From positions 1-6,667 of the forward strand of contig SLMR01000328.1 in NCBI GenBank assembly GCA_007133445.1: a DNA stretch of 6,667 nucleotides, in the 5' to 3' direction. Made by a program: the position numbers and the translations under genes. This document shows, in pieces, positions 4,269 to 6,667 of the stretch (positions are counted from its first letter, which is position 1; each line of letters begins with the position of its first letter). Source of the DNA: Aquisalimonas sp. (GTDB lineage Bacteria; Pseudomonadota; Gammaproteobacteria; Nitrococcales; Aquisalimonadaceae). The notes under the pieces are model-generated. The model made no database searches, was not told the origin of the DNA, and saw nothing but the letters and a program-made list of their open reading frames with translations.

Positions 4269-6269
4269 ATGAGCAGCCCCCTTTCCACAACCGACGCACC
4301 GGCGCCGGAACAGATCTCCGGCGTTCGCCGCCTGCCCGGGTGCTGGCCCTGGCTGCCGCGCCTGGCAGCGCTATCGCTGGCACTCATCACCCTCGACTAC
4401 CTGCTCAACCTCGGGCTGCTCACCGTTTTCACGCGGGTGGAGAGCCAGTTCTTCTACACCGTGGTGGCTCTGATGCTGCCACTGGTCTACCTCCTCTGGC
4501 CGATCTGGCCGGGCGTCCACAGTGACCGCGTCCCGTGGTACGACGTGCTGCTCTTCCTCTTTGCCGCAGCAGTGTGTGGCTATTTCGCCTTCAACGCCGA
4601 GCGGATCGTGGATCGCGGCTGGGAGTACGGCGCCCCGGACCAGGCCGTGGTCATGGCGTTCTTCTTCTGGATCGTCATCATCGAGGCCACCCGCCGCGCC
4701 GGCGGGCTGACCATCGCCATCATCGTGGGGCTGGCGAGCCTGTATCCCCTTGTCGCCGATGTCATGCCCGGCCCCATTCAGGGGTTCCCGGCCACCGCCT
4801 GGGAGACGGCGATGTACCACGCCATGAGCCGCGAGAGCGTCATGGGCATCCCGCTGCAGGCGTTCGCCAACCTGGTCATCGGTTTCCTGCTGTTCGGGGT
4901 CGCACTGCAGCACACCGGCGGCGGCAAGTTCTTCATCAATCTCGCCTTCGGGCTGCTGGGCCACGTGCGCGGCGGACCGGCAAAAGTCGCCATCTTCTCG
5001 AGCGGACTCATGGGCTCCATGAGCGGCAGCGTCATCACCAATGTCATGACCACCGGGGTGCTCTCCATCCCGGCCATGCGCCGCGTCGGGTTCAGCCGCT
5101 CGTACGCCGGCGGCGTGGAGGCGTGCGCATCCACCGGGGGCGTGCTCATGCCGCCTGTCATGGGCGCTACCGCGTTCATCATGGCCACGTTCCTGAACGT
5201 TCCCTACGGACAGATCGCCCTCGCGGCCGTCGTCCCGTCCGTCCTCTATTTCCTGGGCCTGTTCATCCAGATCGACGCCTACGCGGCGCGACACAGCCTC
5301 AAGGGACTGCCGCGCGCCGAGCTGCCGTCGCTTGGGCGCACACTCAAGGAAGGCTGGTACTTCATCTTCGTGTTCGTGCTGCTGATCTGGATGCTGTTCT
5401 TCCTGCGGCGGGAGGCCATCGCACCCTTCTACGCCACGGCGCTGCTGCTGTTCATCAACCAGATCCTGCCCTACCAGCGCTGGGGCTGGCAGGACGTGCT
5501 CAACTTCTTCTCCTCGTCCGCAAAGCTGTTCGCCGAGCTGATTGCCATTCTCACGGGCGTGGGGCTGCTGATCGGCGCCCTGTCCATGACCGGGCTCTCG
5601 GGCACCATTGCCAACGACCTGATCTTCCTGGCCGGCGGCAGCACGCTGGTGCTGCTCATCATGGGCGCGCTGACCAGCTTCATCATGGGGATCGGCATGA
5701 CGGTCACGGCGGCGTACATCTTCCTGGCCGTTGCCCTGGCCCCTGCCCTGATCCAGGGAGGCGGCATGAACCCCATGGCCGTGCACCTGTTCATTCTCTA
5801 CTGGGGCATGCTGAGCTTCATCACCCCACCGGTGGCACTCGGTGCGTTCGCCGCTGCGACCATCGCCGGCTCCCGGTCCATGGAGACAGGCCTGCAGGCC
5901 ATGCGGCTCGGCAGCGTGATCTACTTCATCCCGTTCCTGTTCGTGCTCAACCCCGCACTCATCCTCCAGGGCACGCTCCAGGAGATCACGCTGGTGCTCG
6001 CGCAGGCACTGTTCGGTGTGGTGGTGATTGCCGGTGCCATGCAGGGTTACCTGCTGCTGGTGGGAGACCTCTGCCGCAATGCCGTCCTCCAGTGGCCGGT
6101 GCGCGCCATGCTGGTGGTCGGCGGGATGACTATTGCGATTCCCGGCGGGGGCGCCGTACCACTGACGAACCTGGAGTTGTCGCTGATCAGTGCCGCGATG
6201 CTCGTCCCGGCCGTTGCCATGGCGCTGTGGACGAACGGCGGCGGTTCACTGCGACAAGAACCCAGGTAG
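4269..6269 (+). CDS. TRAP transporter fused permease (DctQ-DctM, TAXI-associated)
   Basis: This is the inner-membrane part of the TRAP system, with the small DctQ-type and large DctM-type subunits fused in one 666-residue chain, the usual form for TAXI-linked transporters. After a cytoplasmic-looking N-terminus (1-30), hydrophobic segments fall at about 31-54, 61-80, 91-109, 126-142 and 146-166. The DctM half starts near 193. Its first signature region, 'SSGLMGSMSGSVITNVMTTG' (244-263), runs on to 'GGVEACASTGGVLMPPVMGA' (281-300). The pseudo-symmetric second half carries 'MGIGMTVTAAYIF' (from 473) and 'ITPPVALGAFAAATIAGS' (from 518). Both glycine/serine/proline-rich re-entrant regions are intact. 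The upstream Shine-Dalgarno is weak (AGCGAG at best), in contrast to the binding-protein gene. It shares the operon with the binding protein at a gap of 86 bases and converges on the aminotransferase gene 32 bases beyond its stop. Confidence 0.95.
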   Translation: MSSPLSTTDAPAPEQISGVRRLPGCWPWLPRLAALSLALITLDYLLNLGLLTVFTRVESQFFYTVVALMLPLVYLLWPIWPGVHSDRVPWYDVLLFLFAAAVCGYFAFNAERIVDRGWEYGAPDQAVVMAFFFWIVIIEATRRAGGLTIAIIVGLASLYPLVADVMPGPIQGFPATAWETAMYHAMSRESVMGIPLQAFANLVIGFLLFGVALQHTGGGKFFINLAFGLLGHVRGGPAKVAIFSSGLMGSMSGSVITNVMTTGVLSIPAMRRVGFSRSYAGGVEACASTGGVLMPPVMGATAFIMATFLNVPYGQIALAAVVPSVLYFLGLFIQIDAYAARHSLKGLPRAELPSLGRTLKEGWYFIFVFVLLIWMLFFLRREAIAPFYATALLLFINQILPYQRWGWQDVLNFFSSSAKLFAELIAILTGVGLLIGALSMTGLSGTIANDLIFLAGGSTLVLLIMGALTSFIMGIGMTVTAAYIFLAVALAPALIQGGGMNPMAVHLFILYWGMLSFITPPVALGAFAAATIAGSRSMETGLQAMRLGSVIYFIPFLFVLNPALILQGTLQEITLVLAQALFGVVVIAGAMQGYLLLVGDLCRNAVLQWPVRAMLVVGGMTIAIPGGGAVPLTNLELSLISAAMLVPAVAMALWTNGGGSLRQEPR

Positions 6270-6301
6270 GGACCCTGCATGGCCGGCGGTCAAGGCGGCG
6301 A

Positions 6302-6667
6302 TCAGGCGCCTTCCCGGAGGGCTACCGAGACTGCGTCCACGAGACGTTCCAGGTCCTCGCCCCCGCTCACGAACGGGGGACCGAGCTGGATGGTATCCCC
6401 GCCGTAACGGACGTAGTAGCCCCGCCGCCAGCAGCGCATGGCGATCTCGAAGGGGCGGCGCGCCGGCTCCCCGGGATAGCTCTCCAGTTGAATGGCGGCG
6501 GCGAACCCGAAGTTGCGGATGTCCACCACGTGAGGGGCACCACGCAGTCCATGAACCGCCTCCTCGAACAGGGGACTCATCTCGCGGACGCGTTCAAACG
6601 CGCCCTCGTTGACCAGAAGATCAAGCGAGACCAGTGCAGCGGCACAGGCCACCGGGTGGCCGGAGTA
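6302..6667 (-). CDS. Omega-amino acid--pyruvate aminotransferase, class III, C-terminal part (partial, runs off the right edge)
   Basis: Class III PLP-dependent aminotransferases of this type move the amino group from beta-alanine or another omega-amino acid (or amine) to pyruvate, yielding alanine. Only the last 121 residues are present, and the frame stays open to base 6667, so the GTG near 6652 is not the start. The visible part opens with 'YSGHPVACAAAL', the conserved segment after the PLP-lysine region. It continues with 'VVDIRNFGFAAAIQLE', 'RPFEIAMRCWRRGYYVR' and 'GGDTIQLGPPF'. The R-x-G-G-D-T stretch with its substrate-carboxylate arginine (YVR-YGGDT) resembles Pseudomonas omega-amino acid:pyruvate transaminase more than acetylornithine or GABA transaminases. 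PLP-binding residues are outside the window, so the exact substrate is uncertain. It is convergent with the TRAP permease, with no clear terminator in the 32-base gap. Confidence 0.88.
   Translation of the reverse strand, partial: YSGHPVACAAALVSLDLLVNEGAFERVREMSPLFEEAVHGLRGAPHVVDIRNFGFAAAIQLESYPGEPARRPFEIAMRCWRRGYYVRYGGDTIQLGPPFVSGGEDLERLVDAVSVALREGA

Noticed and set aside
2737..4383. A 548-codon open frame on the minus strand opposite the TRAP binding protein and overlapping pncC
   Set aside because: It overlaps two well-supported genes, has no recognisable motif, and lacks a ribosome-binding site. It is an antisense shadow of GC-rich coding sequence.
4371..5786. A long open frame (471 codons) on the minus strand opposite the TRAP permease
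   Set aside because: Its product is a low-complexity mix of His, Glu, Gln, Gly and Asp with no domain, as expected from the complement of a GC-rich membrane-protein gene. The plus-strand permease is unmistakable.
6270..6301. Possible bidirectional terminator between the permease and the aminotransferase
   Set aside because: Only a 4-bp CAGG/CCTG pairing overlapping the permease end is visible, with no T-tract on either strand.

Overview
The window is ordinary, densely coded chromosomal DNA from a high-GC gammaproteobacterium. RecA, RecX and the start of AlaS are all gammaproteobacterial in character, and the order pncC - (thpR) - recA - recX - alaS is a variant of the conserved gammaproteobacterial pncC-recA-recX-alaS block. 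The exported binding protein is strongly acidic (by my count about 57 Asp/Glu against 31 Lys/Arg in the mature chain), which suggests a halophilic or haloalkaliphilic lineage, perhaps Ectothiorhodospiraceae/Halorhodospiraceae-like. The lineage is an inference and was not tested by a search.

Left half (1-2836, all minus strand): read in the direction of transcription, this holds pncC (nicotinamide-nucleotide amidase), thpR (RNA 2',3'-cyclic phosphodiesterase / 2H phosphoesterase), recA, recX and the first 27 codons of alaS. The pncC-thpR and recA-recX gaps are very short (about 19 and 14 bases). The thpR-recA gap is 116 bases and could carry a recA promoter, but I see no CTG-N10-CAG LexA box there. 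The recX start is GTG, and its ribosome-binding sequence sits in the loop of a small hairpin that also covers the recA stop codon.

Middle (2837-3003): a divergent intergenic region of 167 bases. It holds a cluster of ATTCC/GGAAT inverted half-sites, an AT-rich patch, and a strong Shine-Dalgarno sequence for the rightward gene.

Right half (3004-6269, plus strand): a two-gene TRAP transporter operon. It has a periplasmic TAXI-type solute-binding protein followed by a fused DctQ-DctM membrane protein. A perfect 14-bp inverted repeat with a 13-nt loop lies between them. It most likely acts as an mRNA-stabilising or processing hairpin that keeps the binding protein in excess.

Right end (6302-6667, minus strand): the C-terminal third of a class III aminotransferase of the omega-amino acid:pyruvate type, convergent with the permease and running off the window.

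I found no mobile element, CRISPR array, tRNA, rRNA or defence system. The points worth a second look are small regulatory structures and details of the transporter, not a new system.
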